This document shows, in pieces, positions 30,849 to 39,887 of a stretch of DNA of 64,000 nucleotides. A program made the translations under genes and the position numbers. The notes beneath the pieces are model-generated. The model made no database searches. It saw only the letters and a program-made list of their open reading frames with translations, and had not been told where the DNA came from. Position 1 is the first letter of the stretch. Each line of letters starts with the position of its first letter. Origin of the DNA: a virus. The stretch spans positions 1 to 64,000 of the IMG/VR virus record IMGVR_UViG_3300048999_000173; one strand, written 5' to 3'.

Positions 30849-32442
30849 CCAGTGGGACGGCCTCGAAGAACACGAAGTCGTCCAAGAGGCCGAAGCCCTC
30901 CTCCAACTCGTCGCCCGCTACCGGCGCCTCAACCGCGCCCAACGCCGCCGCATCGCCTTCCAGGCCAGCCCCGAAGTCCGCAGCGTCCTGGCCCAGGTCG
31001 AGTGCGACATGGCGCTCGAGCGATCCCCCGGCTCGATGGCCGCAGTCCTCACCGACGGACGCGAAAAGCAGGCCCGCCACCTCGACCTGATCGACCGAGT
31101 GTTCCGCGACATCGCCCGCGGCCACTCCCGCAAGGTCCTCATCACCATGCCCCCACGGCACGGCAAGTCCCGCCGCGCCGCCCGCTGGGCCCCCCTGTGG
31201 TTCCTGTCCCGGCACCCCGACCGCCGCGTAATGATCGCCTCCTACAGTGCCGACCTCGCCGACGACCACGGCCGGTGGATCCGCGACGCGATCGTCTCCT
31301 ACGGCCCCCAACTCGGCCTCGCCCTCCACGCCGGATCCAAGGCCGCCAACCGCTTCGACCTCGCCGACCCCGAGACCGGAGAACGCCTCGAAGGCGGCCT
31401 CGTCACCGCAGGCGTCGGCGGAGGCCTCACCGGCAAGGGCGCCCACCTCGCGATCGTCGACGACCCCATCAAGGACGCCGCAGACGCCGAATCACCCACC
31501 ATGCGCAAACGGCTGTGGGAGTGGTGGACATCCGTCCTCAACACCCGCGTCGAACCCGGCGGATCCATCATCGTCATCCAGACCAGATGGCACGAAAAGG
31601 ACCTCGCCGGCCGCATCCTCGAAGGCGAAGACGCCTCCGACTGGACCGTCATCGACCTGCCCGCGATCTGCGACAGCGAAGACGACCCCCTGGGCCGGGA
31701 GATCGGACAGCCGCTGTGGCCCATCCGATACGGCCTCAAAGCCCTCGAGAAGATCCGGCGCGCGGTCGGGGAACGCGTCTGGTGGTCCCTCTTCCAGCAG
31801 AAGCCACGCCCCCTCGAAGGCGGCGTGTGGAAGTGGCCATGGATCACCGACAACCGGATCAGTGCCGAGCGCTACCGGGCTGTCGACCTTTCGCGCACCG
31901 TCGTCGCCGTCGACCAGGCCGGAGGCGAGGGCGACACCCACGACGAGACCGGCATCATCGGCGCCGGCCGGACCACCGACGGCAACATGTACGTCCTCGC
32001 CGACCGGTCGGCGAACATGGGCGCGGACACGTGGGGGCACGTAGCGTGCCGCCTGGCCATCGAGCTGAAGGCCGACGCGTTCGTCGTCGAAGACAACTTC
32101 GGCGGCGACCAGTCCTCCCAGATCATCCGTCAGGCTTGGCGTGACCTGCAACGATCCGGGGAGACGGAGGGCCTCATCATGCCCCTGATCATCCCCGTGC
32201 ACGCCAAGCAGGGTAAGAAGCTTCGCGCCGAACCCATCGGCCAACTCGCTGCGCAGGCCCTCATCCACCACGTCGGCGAGTTCCCCCGCCTCGAAGGCCA
32301 GTTGGTCACCTGGATACCCGGCATGGATTCCCCGGACCGTATGGACGCCTACGTTCACGCCCTCACCGAACTTGCCGACCCTGCGCAAGAGGGCATCGGC
32401 GCTCAGCAGTATTCCGACCAGCGCCTCCGAGGCCGCCGCTGA
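30826..32442 (+). CDS. terL: terminase large subunit
   Basis: 538 residues from ATG 30826. ATPase half: Walker A TMPPRHGKSR (K114), Walker B LAIVDDP (D212-D213). Nuclease half: VVAVDQAGG (D363), later VVEDNFGGDQ and a DRMDAYVHALTEL block, the acidic RNase-H-like cluster. It cuts concatemers and pumps DNA into the capsid. Length fits the family. Overlaps the small subunit gene. Confidence 0.95.
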   Translation: MTTATTPDQWDGLEEHEVVQEAEALLQLVARYRRLNRAQRRRIAFQASPEVRSVLAQVECDMALERSPGSMAAVLTDGREKQARHLDLIDRVFRDIARGHSRKVLITMPPRHGKSRRAARWAPLWFLSRHPDRRVMIASYSADLADDHGRWIRDAIVSYGPQLGLALHAGSKAANRFDLADPETGERLEGGLVTAGVGGGLTGKGAHLAIVDDPIKDAADAESPTMRKRLWEWWTSVLNTRVEPGGSIIVIQTRWHEKDLAGRILEGEDASDWTVIDLPAICDSEDDPLGREIGQPLWPIRYGLKALEKIRRAVGERVWWSLFQQKPRPLEGGVWKWPWITDNRISAERYRAVDLSRTVVAVDQAGGEGDTHDETGIIGAGRTTDGNMYVLADRSANMGADTWGHVACRLAIELKADAFVVEDNFGGDQSSQIIRQAWRDLQRSGETEGLIMPLIIPVHAKQGKKLRAEPIGQLAAQALIHHVGEFPRLEGQLVTWIPGMDSPDRMDAYVHALTELADPAQEGIGAQQYSDQRLRGRR

Positions 32443-32494
32443 CGGCCACCGATCCAGCAGGGGGAAGCACATCGCCCCGCGCCCGTACTCTGAT

Positions 32495-32509
32495 CACAGG
32501 CGCGGGGCC
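32495..32509 (+). promoter_or_regulatory. late-gene leader motif, copy 2
   Basis: CACAGGCGCGGGGCC, 23 bases before the portal start. With the following TG the sequence CAGGC-GCGGG-GCCTG forms a five-base-pair hairpin. The preceding GTACTCTGATCA holds a TACTCT that could be a -10 box. Confidence 0.55.
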
Positions 32510-32532
32510 TGCACACGGTGAGGGAGCACGTA

Positions 32533-34443
32533 GTGGGCCTGCGCGAGGTCGTCATTCACGCCTGGTCGTGGCTGAACTACAAGCCCGTCTACTCCGGCCA
32601 CGACGGCGACGGCATGCCCAACCGGCGGGCCTTCCCCGAGTCCACCGCCATGTGGGTCCCCGAAGAGGACCAGAAACGCCTCGCCGCCTACAAGCTCCTC
32701 GCCGCCTACGACAACAACCAGTCCGCGGAACTCTCCGAGGTGTCCGGCGACCTGCACGCCCGTGAGCGGCGCGAGTTCGGCGACCCCTCCATGTACGTGG
32801 AGACCGTCATGTCCCACGTCCTTGGCCGCGAGCAGACCATCACCGTGCCCGGCGCCGACCACGAGGGTGACACCCCCACCCCCGACGAGGCGATGGCCGC
32901 CCGCATTGAGGAACTCCTGCGGGAGTGGGCGGAGGACGAGCAGCTGGCCATGCGGGTCCAGCAGTGCGAACGCAAGGCTGTCAGCCTCGGCGACGGCGTC
33001 TACCGGGTCGCGTGGGAGCCCGGCCGTATGCGGCCCACCGTCCGCGTCCACGACCCCGGCTTCTACTTCCCCGTGCTGCCCGAAGACGGCGACGCCGGCG
33101 ACTACCCCACCCGCGTCCACTTCGCGTGGGAACTCCCCGCCGACGAACGCCGCGGCCTGAAGGCGCGGCTGCGGCGCATCACCTACGAACTGGACTGGAT
33201 CGGCCCCGCGACCGGCTCCGGCGTCGACGAGCAAGGCCGCGCCGTGCGCGCCCCGCTCCCGCCCGACGAACCCGCCCTGGACATGCCGGACAACGAGGTG
33301 CCGCCGCCCCCGATCACCCCCGGCGACGTGTACTACCCGGCCACCGGCGCCATCGCCCGCCAGTACCCGTGGAACGACACCCCCTCCTACGTCACCTGCT
33401 ACCTCACCGACGCCACCTGGCAGTTGGAGGACCTGAAGGGCGCCCCCGACGTCGATTCCCTCCCGCTGTCGTCGGCGACGTTCGCGACCCGCGCGGACGG
33501 AGAGGTCCTCGACCACCTCGACCTGATGATCGACTTCGTTCCGGTGGTCCACCTCCCCAACACCGTCCCCCCGGCAGAAGAGCACTGGGGGCAGAGCAGC
33601 CTCGCCAAGGTCCTGCAGATCTTCGACGAACTCACCTCGTCCGACACCGACTCCGCGAAAGCCTCCGCCACCACCGGTGCCCCCATGATCGGGCTGTGGG
33701 GCAAGGCCGCCGGCTCCAGCATGGAAGCCCACCAGGTCACACCGGGCATGCTCCTGAAACTCGGCGAGAACGGCGGTATGACCGCCCTCGACACCAGCAA
33801 GAACCTCGCCGAACTCCGCAACCACATCCACGACCTGTCCGACCGCGCCGCGAAGGTTGCCCGCCTGCCCGCCGTCGCGCTCGGCACCGTCGACCCCTCT
33901 CTCGTACCGTCCGGGTACGCCCTGGAGATCTCCCTCGGCCCGCTGGACGCCCTCATCGCCTCCATGCGGCTGGCCCGTGACCACAAGTACGCGCTGCTCC
34001 TGAAGATGGTGCAGCGCCTCTACCTGGCCGGACAGCACCCCGACTGGGCGGGCATCACGCCGATGCCCGCGCGCCTCGCGTTCGGCTCCTACAAGCCGAC
34101 CGACAAGGCTGCCGTCCTCGAGCAGGTCACCACCGGCGTCGACAAGGGCGTCATCTCCCTGGAGACCGGCCTGAAAATGCTCGAGGAGGCCGGCTTCCCC
34201 ATCGACGACATCCCGGCGGAGATCGAACGCATCCAGTCCCGCCAGTTCGAAAAGGCCCGCACCCTCGCCGACGCCACTGGAGACACCCAACTGGTCGGCG
34301 ACTTCCTCGGGGTGAAGGTCAACGAACCCGACCCGGCGCCCGCACCACAACTCCCCGCCACACCCGGCGACCGGAACTCGGCCGCGCCCGCTACAGCGGC
34401 AGCCGGACAGGCAGGGCAACAGGACGGGGGGAACACTCCGTGA
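32533..34443 (+). CDS. portal protein
   Basis: 636 residues. AGGGAG at 32521-32526 is 6 bases before GTG 32533, so this start is preferred over GTG 32518. It follows the large terminase and has typical portal features: an extended N-terminal arm, a beta-rich middle, a long helix (LLREWAEDEQLAMRVQQCERKAV), repeated helical segments (AELRNHIHDLSDRAAKVARL, AVALGTVDPSLVPSGYAL) and a disordered Pro/Ala C-terminus. Twelve copies form the DNA channel at one capsid vertex. Confidence 0.9.
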   Translation: MGLREVVIHAWSWLNYKPVYSGHDGDGMPNRRAFPESTAMWVPEEDQKRLAAYKLLAAYDNNQSAELSEVSGDLHARERREFGDPSMYVETVMSHVLGREQTITVPGADHEGDTPTPDEAMAARIEELLREWAEDEQLAMRVQQCERKAVSLGDGVYRVAWEPGRMRPTVRVHDPGFYFPVLPEDGDAGDYPTRVHFAWELPADERRGLKARLRRITYELDWIGPATGSGVDEQGRAVRAPLPPDEPALDMPDNEVPPPPITPGDVYYPATGAIARQYPWNDTPSYVTCYLTDATWQLEDLKGAPDVDSLPLSSATFATRADGEVLDHLDLMIDFVPVVHLPNTVPPAEEHWGQSSLAKVLQIFDELTSSDTDSAKASATTGAPMIGLWGKAAGSSMEAHQVTPGMLLKLGENGGMTALDTSKNLAELRNHIHDLSDRAAKVARLPAVALGTVDPSLVPSGYALEISLGPLDALIASMRLARDHKYALLLKMVQRLYLAGQHPDWAGITPMPARLAFGSYKPTDKAAVLEQVTTGVDKGVISLETGLKMLEEAGFPIDDIPAEIERIQSRQFEKARTLADATGDTQLVGDFLGVKVNEPDPAPAPQLPATPGDRNSAAPATAAAGQAGQQDGGNTP

Positions 34444-34464
34444 GATCTGTGCTGGACTTGATCT

Positions 34465-34477
34465 CAGGCGCGGGGCC
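34465..34477 (+). promoter_or_regulatory. late-gene leader motif, copy 3
   Basis: CAGGCGCGGGGCC 28 bases before the scaffold start, preceded by ACTTGATCT. The hairpin CAGGC-GCGGG-GCCTG is again present. Confidence 0.55.
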
Positions 34478-34505
34478 TGAACTGTCCTTGGGAGGACTGT
34501 CCCCG

Positions 34506-35297
34506 ATGCGTCGCCCCGCGCAGCACCACCTCGGCCCCATCGCTCGCACCTGGGCCCACCCCTACCACGGGGTGGCAGGCCTCGCCGTGTTCTACAACGA
34601 CGGCGGCCAGAACCCGGCGGTGCCCCCGGTGGTACCCCCGGCTACTGACCCGGCCGCCGGAGACCCCCCCAAGCCGGGACCGCCCGCCGCCCGCACCTTC
34701 ACCCAGGCCGAAGTCGAAGCACTCGCCGCCCGGGAGAAGGCTCAGGGCAAGCGGTCGGCCGCCAAGGAGTTCGCCGAGAAGCACGGCTTCAGCACCATCG
34801 AGGACGCTGAGGCGTTCATCGCCACCGCCCGCAAGGCGCAAGAGGACGCCCTGTCTGAGCAGGAGCGCGCCCAGAAGCAGCTCGAGGACGACCGTGCCCG
34901 CGTGGAGTCCGAACGGACCACGCTGGCCGCTGAACGCCGCACCCTGCGACGTGAGCAGGCCCTTGCCCGCCTTGGGGCCGTCGACATCACCGACGAGCAG
35001 GGGCAGGTCGTCCCCAACCTGGCGGACGCGCTCGCCATGCTGGACCGGGACCTCAGCGCAACCCCCGACGCCGACGAACAGACGGTCACAGAAGCCGCCA
35101 CCAGGCTGAAAGCCCGCCGCCCCGAACTCTTCGGCGCACCTGCCACCGTTCCGGCCGCCGGGCAGATGCCGCCCGCGCCGGGCGGGGCCCCAGCCGGCGG
35201 CCCGCCCCCGCGGCAGACGCCCGCAGGGAAGCCCGGAGACCGCGGACGGGAGATGGCACGCCTGCGCGGCCACGTCCGCGACAGCAAAGCCGCATAG
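34506..35297 (+). CDS. scaffolding protein
   Basis: 263 residues from ATG 34506 (GGGAGG at 34490-34495). A longer GTG 34440 overlaps the portal stop, but that start would translate the shared leader motif. The middle is a long charged coiled coil (LSEQERAQKQLEDDRARVES, ERTTLAAERRTLRREQALARL), then a Pro/Gly-rich region and a basic C-terminus, which is the usual capsid-binding end of scaffolds. No separate protease gene is seen, so removal by exit rather than cleavage is likely. Confidence 0.8.
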   Translation: MRRPAQHHLGPIARTWAHPYHGVAGLAVFYNDGGQNPAVPPVVPPATDPAAGDPPKPGPPAARTFTQAEVEALAAREKAQGKRSAAKEFAEKHGFSTIEDAEAFIATARKAQEDALSEQERAQKQLEDDRARVESERTTLAAERRTLRREQALARLGAVDITDEQGQVVPNLADALAMLDRDLSATPDADEQTVTEAATRLKARRPELFGAPATVPAAGQMPPAPGGAPAGGPPPRQTPAGKPGDRGREMARLRGHVRDSKAA

Positions 35298-35303
35298 ACC
35301 ACC

Positions 35304-35322
35304 CCGGCCCACCCCGGGCCGG
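35304..35322 (+). terminator. hairpin between scaffold and decoration genes
   Basis: CCGGCCC (35304-35310) pairs with GGGCCGG (35316-35322) with a five-base loop, six bases after the scaffold stop. Likely a partial terminator adjusting expression. Confidence 0.5.
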
Positions 35323-35409
35323 GTTAATGGGACCACGCCCTCTCCACGTGGACGCGCACCCCCGGGGTGCCGCTGTCACCGCACCCCCGCAGTTCACCAG
35401 GAGAAGGCC

Positions 35410-36159
35410 GTGAACGACTTCCAGCCCTACTCCTACACGGACAGCGTCACCGCCGACCGGCCGTGGCTCGCGTCCCTGGTAGGAGTCCAGGACACCAACA
35501 GCATCACCCTCGACCTGACCAAGTTCACGCAGGGCACCCACTACGTGACCTCCGCGAACCCGGCCCTGCAGGGCCGCAACGTCATGAAGTCCGGCATCCC
35601 GCTGGGCAAACTCAACTCCTCCGGCCTCTACGCCCCGTACTCGGGGCCCCGGTCCGAGGTCCAGACCGTCACCATCACCGGCGGCCCCACCGGCGGGACC
35701 TACACCCTGACCTTCTCGGGTCAGACCACCGCCGCGATCCCGTACAACGCGACCGCCGCCCAGGTGAAGACCGCGCTGGAGGCCCTGTCCAACGTGGCGG
35801 TCGGGGAGGTCGCCGTTTCCGGTGGCCCGCACCCCGGCACGGCGATCGTCGTCACGTTCGGCGGCCAGTACATGGGCGACGACGTTCCCCAGATGACCGC
35901 CACCAGTTCCCTCACCGGCGGCACCAGCCCGGCCGTCGCCGTGGCCACCACCACCGCGGGCGGCGGCGCCTCTGCGTCCGACGGCAGCGAGGTCCTCGCC
36001 GGATTCCTCGTCTCGGAGATCAGCTTCAACCCGACCTCCGTCAAGGCGGCCGGCGCACTGCTGTGGCGCGGCGAGGTCTTCGCCGACCAGTGCCCCATCC
36101 CGTTCGACCCCACCGACGTCGCGTCCACCGCGCCCGGCGTCAACATCCACTACCGGTAA
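35410..36159 (+). CDS. head decoration protein with inserted Ig-like domain
   Basis: 249 residues from GTG 35410 (AGGAGAAGG upstream). N-terminal 82 and C-terminal 60 residues form one split domain typical of small capsid-decoration proteins (GVNIHYR at the end). Residues 83-185 are an inserted Ig-like domain (EVQTVTITGGPTGGTYTL, TFSGQTTAAIPYNATAA, VPQMTATSSLTGGTSPA) about 70% identical by eye to the C-terminal domain of the tail tube protein at 40863. Such domains sit on the outside of the particle and may bind cell surfaces. Confidence 0.8.
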   Translation: MNDFQPYSYTDSVTADRPWLASLVGVQDTNSITLDLTKFTQGTHYVTSANPALQGRNVMKSGIPLGKLNSSGLYAPYSGPRSEVQTVTITGGPTGGTYTLTFSGQTTAAIPYNATAAQVKTALEALSNVAVGEVAVSGGPHPGTAIVVTFGGQYMGDDVPQMTATSSLTGGTSPAVAVATTTAGGGASASDGSEVLAGFLVSEISFNPTSVKAAGALLWRGEVFADQCPIPFDPTDVASTAPGVNIHYR

Positions 36160-36178
36160 GTAGAAGGAGCCGACCACC

Positions 36179-37225
36179 ATGGAAGCTCTCGAGCTCCTCC
36201 TGCGGGACACCAACGACACCGACCTGACGGTGTTCGCCCGGGCCATGTACACCCCGGCGAACTACCGCCTCACCCGGGAGATCCTTCCGGAGTTCCCCAT
36301 CCAGGGCGTCAAGTTCCGCACCACGTCCGCGAAGCGGCGCGTCAACGCGGCCAAGTTCCGCGCCTACGACGCACCGACCGCGCTCGCCAAGCGCCAGGCG
36401 GAACGAGTCGTCAACGAGGGCATGCTGCCCGCCCTCGGCCAGACCCTCCCCATCACCGAGATGGACCAGATCCTGCTGGACGTCGGCCGCGGGGCCGACA
36501 CCCAGCAGTACATCGACCTGCTCTACTCGGACGTCGAACGGCACGTCGAGTCCATCAAGACCGCGCAGGAGATCGCTGCCGGCCAGCTCCTGGCCACCGG
36601 CAGGGTCGACCTGCCCGGCATCGGCCTGGACGTCAACTGGAACGTCCCCTCGGCGAACATGCCCACCGCCGGAGTGCTTTGGGACCAGCCGACCGCCACC
36701 CCGCTGTCTGACGAGCGCGCGTGGATCGACTACCTCGTCGACTCCGGCGCCCCCGCGCCGAAGGAGGTCCTCACCTCCCGGCGCGCCCGCTCCATGCTGG
36801 CCTCCAACGCTGAGTATCAGATGGCCTTCTACGGGCAGAACTCCGCCAACAACCCGGGCACCACGCTGTCGCCGCTCGAGGTCGACGCCGTGCGCGCCCG
36901 CTTCGGCCTCCCGCCGATCGTCATCTACGACGTCCAGGTGTGGAACGACGACGTCTACCAGCGGGTCATCCCGGACAACAAGTGGATCCTCATCCCCGAC
37001 GTCCCGGCGTCGGAGTGGGCGCAGACGCAGTACGGCGTCACCCGCGAGGCCGCGAAGTTCACCTCCGGCACCAACCCGGCCCTCACCCGCGAAGAGGCCC
37101 CCGGCATCGTCGTCGTCACCAAGGTCGAGGACGACCCGGTGCAGATCTACACCCGAGGCGCCGCGATCGGCATGCCGGTCCTCTACGTCCCGGACATTCA
37201 CATCTCCGCCACCGTCCTGGGGTGA
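36179..37225 (+). CDS. major capsid protein (phage lambda E family)
   Basis: 348 residues from ATG 36179, preceded by GAAGGAG. Characteristic segments are TPANYRLTREILPEFPIQGV, VKFRTTSAKRRV and the C-terminal PVLYVPDIHISATVLG, typical of the E-like capsid family, which folds as HK97 and needs a scaffold, in agreement with the gene two places upstream. Length is normal. Confidence 0.9.
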   Translation: MEALELLLRDTNDTDLTVFARAMYTPANYRLTREILPEFPIQGVKFRTTSAKRRVNAAKFRAYDAPTALAKRQAERVVNEGMLPALGQTLPITEMDQILLDVGRGADTQQYIDLLYSDVERHVESIKTAQEIAAGQLLATGRVDLPGIGLDVNWNVPSANMPTAGVLWDQPTATPLSDERAWIDYLVDSGAPAPKEVLTSRRARSMLASNAEYQMAFYGQNSANNPGTTLSPLEVDAVRARFGLPPIVIYDVQVWNDDVYQRVIPDNKWILIPDVPASEWAQTQYGVTREAAKFTSGTNPALTREEAPGIVVVTKVEDDPVQIYTRGAAIGMPVLYVPDIHISATVLG

Positions 37226-37231
37226 CGCGCC

Positions 37232-37561
37232 ATGCCCAAGCTGATCACGGCCGTGTTCGTACGGGACCCTGACCGGCACCGCACGGTCCTCCTGCAGCCC
37301 GGCGAGGAACCGGAGCCGCGTCTCGCAGCCCTGGTGACCAACCCGGACTGCTGGGAGGACGGGAAGCTGCCCGAGCCCGTGGAAGCACCCGACGGCGACA
37401 ACACCGACGGTGACTCCGCGGACGACAGCAGCAAGCCCGAAGCCGATCCGGAGACCGACAAGGCCGCCCCTGCGGCCAAGAAACCGGCCGCGCGCAAGCC
37501 AGCGGCCCCCAAGCCGGCCCGGAGCCGGACCGCCGCTGCGGAGGGTGTCAGCGGCGAGTAG
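37232..37561 (+). CDS. hypothetical head-region protein
   Basis: 109 residues from ATG 37232, 4 bases after the capsid stop. The first 50 residues are compact (LITAVFVRDPDRHRTVLLQP); the rest is a Lys/Ala/Pro and Asp-rich disordered tail. Probably a capsid-associated or connector protein. No family recognised. Confidence 0.65.
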   Translation: MPKLITAVFVRDPDRHRTVLLQPGEEPEPRLAALVTNPDCWEDGKLPEPVEAPDGDNTDGDSADDSSKPEADPETDKAAPAAKKPAARKPAAPKPARSRTAAAEGVSGE

Positions 37562-37563
37562 TC

Positions 37564-37614
37564 GGATGCGGGCCCGCCCCTGTGGTGGGGGCGCCAACCG
37601 GCGGGCCCGCATCC
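37564..37614 (+). terminator. strong terminator downstream of capsid
   Basis: GGATGCGGGCCCGCC (37564-37578) and GGCGGGCCCGCATCC (37600-37614) form a perfect 15-bp stem with a 21-base loop. It follows the capsid genes, where partial termination commonly raises their dose relative to connector genes. Confidence 0.7.
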
Positions 37615-37647
37615 GCTATCCCCTCATCCGCCCCTGAGGAGGACCAG

Positions 37648-37974
37648 ATGGACGCTGCCGTCATGCCGTGGCTGCTCGCCCAACTCGGCACAGACACCGA
37701 CCAGACCGACCTGACGGTCCGGTACCTGCGCCTCGGCACCGCGCGCGCCGTCGCCCTCGAAGTCCTGCGGGAGCGCCTTGCCGAACTACGGGCCAACCCC
37801 ACTGCGATCTCCGTGTCCAGCGTCGTCCTGGTCAACTACACCGCGAACCTTGCCGCCTACGAGCGGCAGATCGCCCTGCTGGAAGACGGCGACCCGACCG
37901 CACCCGACGACCCGCCGGGTAGCGGCCGTTACGCCATCGGCTACCTCCAGCTCGTCGAACGCCGCCGCCGATGA
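37648..37974 (+). CDS. head-tail connector-region protein
   Basis: 108 residues from ATG 37648 (GAGGAGG 7 bases upstream). All-helical (VRYLRLGTARAVALEVLRER, VLVNYTANLAAYERQIALLE) with a Gly/Tyr end. Position right after the capsid set suggests an adaptor protein. Overlaps the next gene by 4 bases. Confidence 0.6.
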   Translation: MDAAVMPWLLAQLGTDTDQTDLTVRYLRLGTARAVALEVLRERLAELRANPTAISVSSVVLVNYTANLAAYERQIALLEDGDPTAPDDPPGSGRYAIGYLQLVERRRR

Positions 37975-38819
37975 CGACCCCGACCCGGCAGGCCACCGGC
38001 GACCGGTTGGAACTTCTCGCCCTCATCACCGCCACGACCGCCGAACTCGTACTGCAGTGGCATCGCCTTACCACCGCCCAGGACGCCCTGCTGCGCGCCC
38101 TGGAACGGCTCCGCCCCGGCCTCGGCTCCACCACCCGCATCCGCGGCATCGTCGCCGACTTCAACACCCAGGTAGGCGAGTTCGACCGCCTCGCCCGCGC
38201 GGTCGCCGTGCGCTGGGCCGGCCAGGACCTGCCCGTCGCCTACCGCGACGGAGCCCTGCGCGCCCTGCGGCAGGCGTCCGCCGACATCACCCTGTTCCAG
38301 TGGACCGCCGACCACCAAGCCGCGCTCACCGCGCTGACCGCCACCTTCTACACCGACCTCATCAGTCGCATCCAGGAGACCGTGCGGCGCGCCCAAGCCT
38401 TCGCCCGCGCCGCCCAGGAAGCCGCCCGCGAGGTCACCCTGGGCCGCAACCACTCCGGGATGGACTCCGCCCGCCTGGCTGCCGAGCATCCACTGGGCAC
38501 CATCATCTACGCCGACCAGGCCCGCCACCCGATCAAGTCGTGGGCCGCGTCGGCGCTCACCTACCAGGGAGCGGTGACGGCCAACCACGGAGCCATCAAC
38601 ACCGGCCGCCTCGAGCTGGACGCCAGCTGGTTCGAATGCACTGACGGACCGGAGTGCGGGTTCGTATCCCATCAGGACACCGATCACGCCAGTGGCACCA
38701 TCCGGTCAGCCGACGATGCAGCCGCCTACCCGGTCGCGCACCACGGATGCATCCGCTCCTGGACACCCCGCCCCGACCTCAACGGCCGAAACGACCTCGT
38801 CTCCGGAGACTCCGCATGA
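37971..38819 (+). CDS. phage minor capsid protein (Min_cap2-like)
   Basis: 282 residues from ATG 37971. A long helical N-terminal part is followed by the C-terminal domain with YADQARHPIKSWAASALTYQ, a WFECTDGPECGFVSHQDTDHA cysteine region and YPVAHHGCIRSWTPRPD, which matches the H-P-N-C-R type end of phage minor capsid proteins that sit at the portal. Role in head completion is inferred from position and the C-terminal motif. Confidence 0.8.
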   Translation: MTTPTRQATGDRLELLALITATTAELVLQWHRLTTAQDALLRALERLRPGLGSTTRIRGIVADFNTQVGEFDRLARAVAVRWAGQDLPVAYRDGALRALRQASADITLFQWTADHQAALTALTATFYTDLISRIQETVRRAQAFARAAQEAAREVTLGRNHSGMDSARLAAEHPLGTIIYADQARHPIKSWAASALTYQGAVTANHGAINTGRLELDASWFECTDGPECGFVSHQDTDHASGTIRSADDAAAYPVAHHGCIRSWTPRPDLNGRNDLVSGDSA

Positions 38820-39052
38820 GCGACCAGCCGGTAGGGCCCATCCTCGATGGCCTCGGCAACACCCTCGAACTCGAAGACGGCGACTTCGTCGTCTCAGCCC
38901 TCATCATCGCCAAGGTCGTCGATAAGAACGGCGAGGTCTCCCTCACCCTGAGCACCAGCGAGGGACTGTCCTGGATCGATCAGCACGGCCTCCTTGCGTC
39001 CGCCCAACTGGTCGCCAACCAGTCGGAGATCGGAAGGAAGGGCGACGAATGA
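38816..39052 (+). CDS. hypothetical head/tail-junction protein
   Basis: 78 residues from ATG 38816 (ATGA overlap). Beta-rich (DGDFVVSALIIAKVVDKNGE, VSLTLSTSEGLSWIDQH) with no TM segment. Short connector-region genes of this type are common between the minor capsid and tail-completion genes. No family recognised. Confidence 0.6.
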   Translation: MSDQPVGPILDGLGNTLELEDGDFVVSALIIAKVVDKNGEVSLTLSTSEGLSWIDQHGLLASAQLVANQSEIGRKGDE

Positions 39053-39438
39053 CGACCCCACCAGAGCCGGCCGCCCACGGCGTACGGATCGACGCGCAGC
39101 CCGGCGACGCCACCGTCACCATCGACGGCACCCCGCTGCCGCGCGGTCAGCTCACCGGATATGTCCTGCAGCACGACATCCATCAGGCCCTGCCGTCGCT
39201 GATCCTGCACACCCGCCAGCCCGAATCCGTGCTGTTCGAAGGCCTCGCCACGGTCGCCGTAGCCGTCGACCAGAGCGACGCCACGGAGATGATGGTGCAG
39301 TTCCTGCAGGGCATCGACCCGGCGGCGCTCCAGCGGGTCGCTATGGACCGGGACGACCTGGACGACGGCAAGACCGGCGTCACGGAGGCCATCCTGCGGC
39401 AGTTGGTCGACTGGGTGCAGGGACAGGGTGGTTCCTGA
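39049..39438 (+). CDS. hypothetical protein
   Basis: 129 residues from ATG 39049 (4-base overlap). The N-terminal half is beta-rich (GVRIDAQPGDATVTIDGTPL, ALPSLILHTRQPESVLFEGL) and the rest is helical (DATEMMVQFLQGID, VTEAILRQLVDWVQG). The position between head and tail completion genes fits a connector, but no motif proves it. Confidence 0.65.
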   Translation: MTTPPEPAAHGVRIDAQPGDATVTIDGTPLPRGQLTGYVLQHDIHQALPSLILHTRQPESVLFEGLATVAVAVDQSDATEMMVQFLQGIDPAALQRVAMDRDDLDDGKTGVTEAILRQLVDWVQGQGGS

Positions 39439-39887
39439 TGCCGGGCCTGGACCGCGCTCTCGCCAGCGTCACCAAGTGGATCGGCACCAACCTCCTCGTC
39501 GACACCGTGCGCGTCGAACTCCCCGCCGTCGGCAAGCCCGTCCTCAACGAGCAGACCGGTGTCCTCGAGCGCCCGCAGCGTGAGGTGCTCTATGAAGGCC
39601 CGGGCGCCGTCCAGGGCGGCACCGCGCAGTCGGAGATCTCCGCCACCCCGGGCGCGCTGCAGCCGTGGACGCAGGAGACAAAGTCCCGCTACCGCCTGTT
39701 CACCCCCCTCACCGCCCCTGTGTCGCCGAAGGACGCCATCGTCACCGTGGTCCAAGTCCACGACCCGGCTAACACCGCTCTCATCGGCCGCTCCTGGACG
39801 TGCCAAGATCCCGGCCGCGCGGCCACAGTGGAAGTCGTCCGCATCACCCCACTTGACCAGGACCAGGACCAGGGGGTGACGGGGTGA
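39438..39887 (+). CDS. DUF6093-type head-tail connector protein
   Basis: 149 residues. ATG 39438 overlaps the previous stop (TGATG). Family pattern: DTVRVELPAVGKPVLNEQTG, REVLYEGPGAVQ, PKDAIVTVVQVHDPAN and a terminal TVEVVRITPLD. DUF6093 proteins are found in Streptomyces phages between the capsid and tail terminator genes, where they likely act as head-tail stoppers. 4-base overlap with the next gene. Confidence 0.75.
   Translation: MPGLDRALASVTKWIGTNLLVDTVRVELPAVGKPVLNEQTGVLERPQREVLYEGPGAVQGGTAQSEISATPGALQPWTQETKSRYRLFTPLTAPVSPKDAIVTVVQVHDPANTALIGRSWTCQDPGRAATVEVVRITPLDQDQDQGVTG

Noticed and set aside
32494-34419. 641-residue open frame on the minus strand across the portal gene
   Set aside because: It mirrors the portal codon pattern in GC-rich DNA, is Gly/Val/Asp-rich without motif, and has no ribosome site. 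Treated as an antisense shadow.
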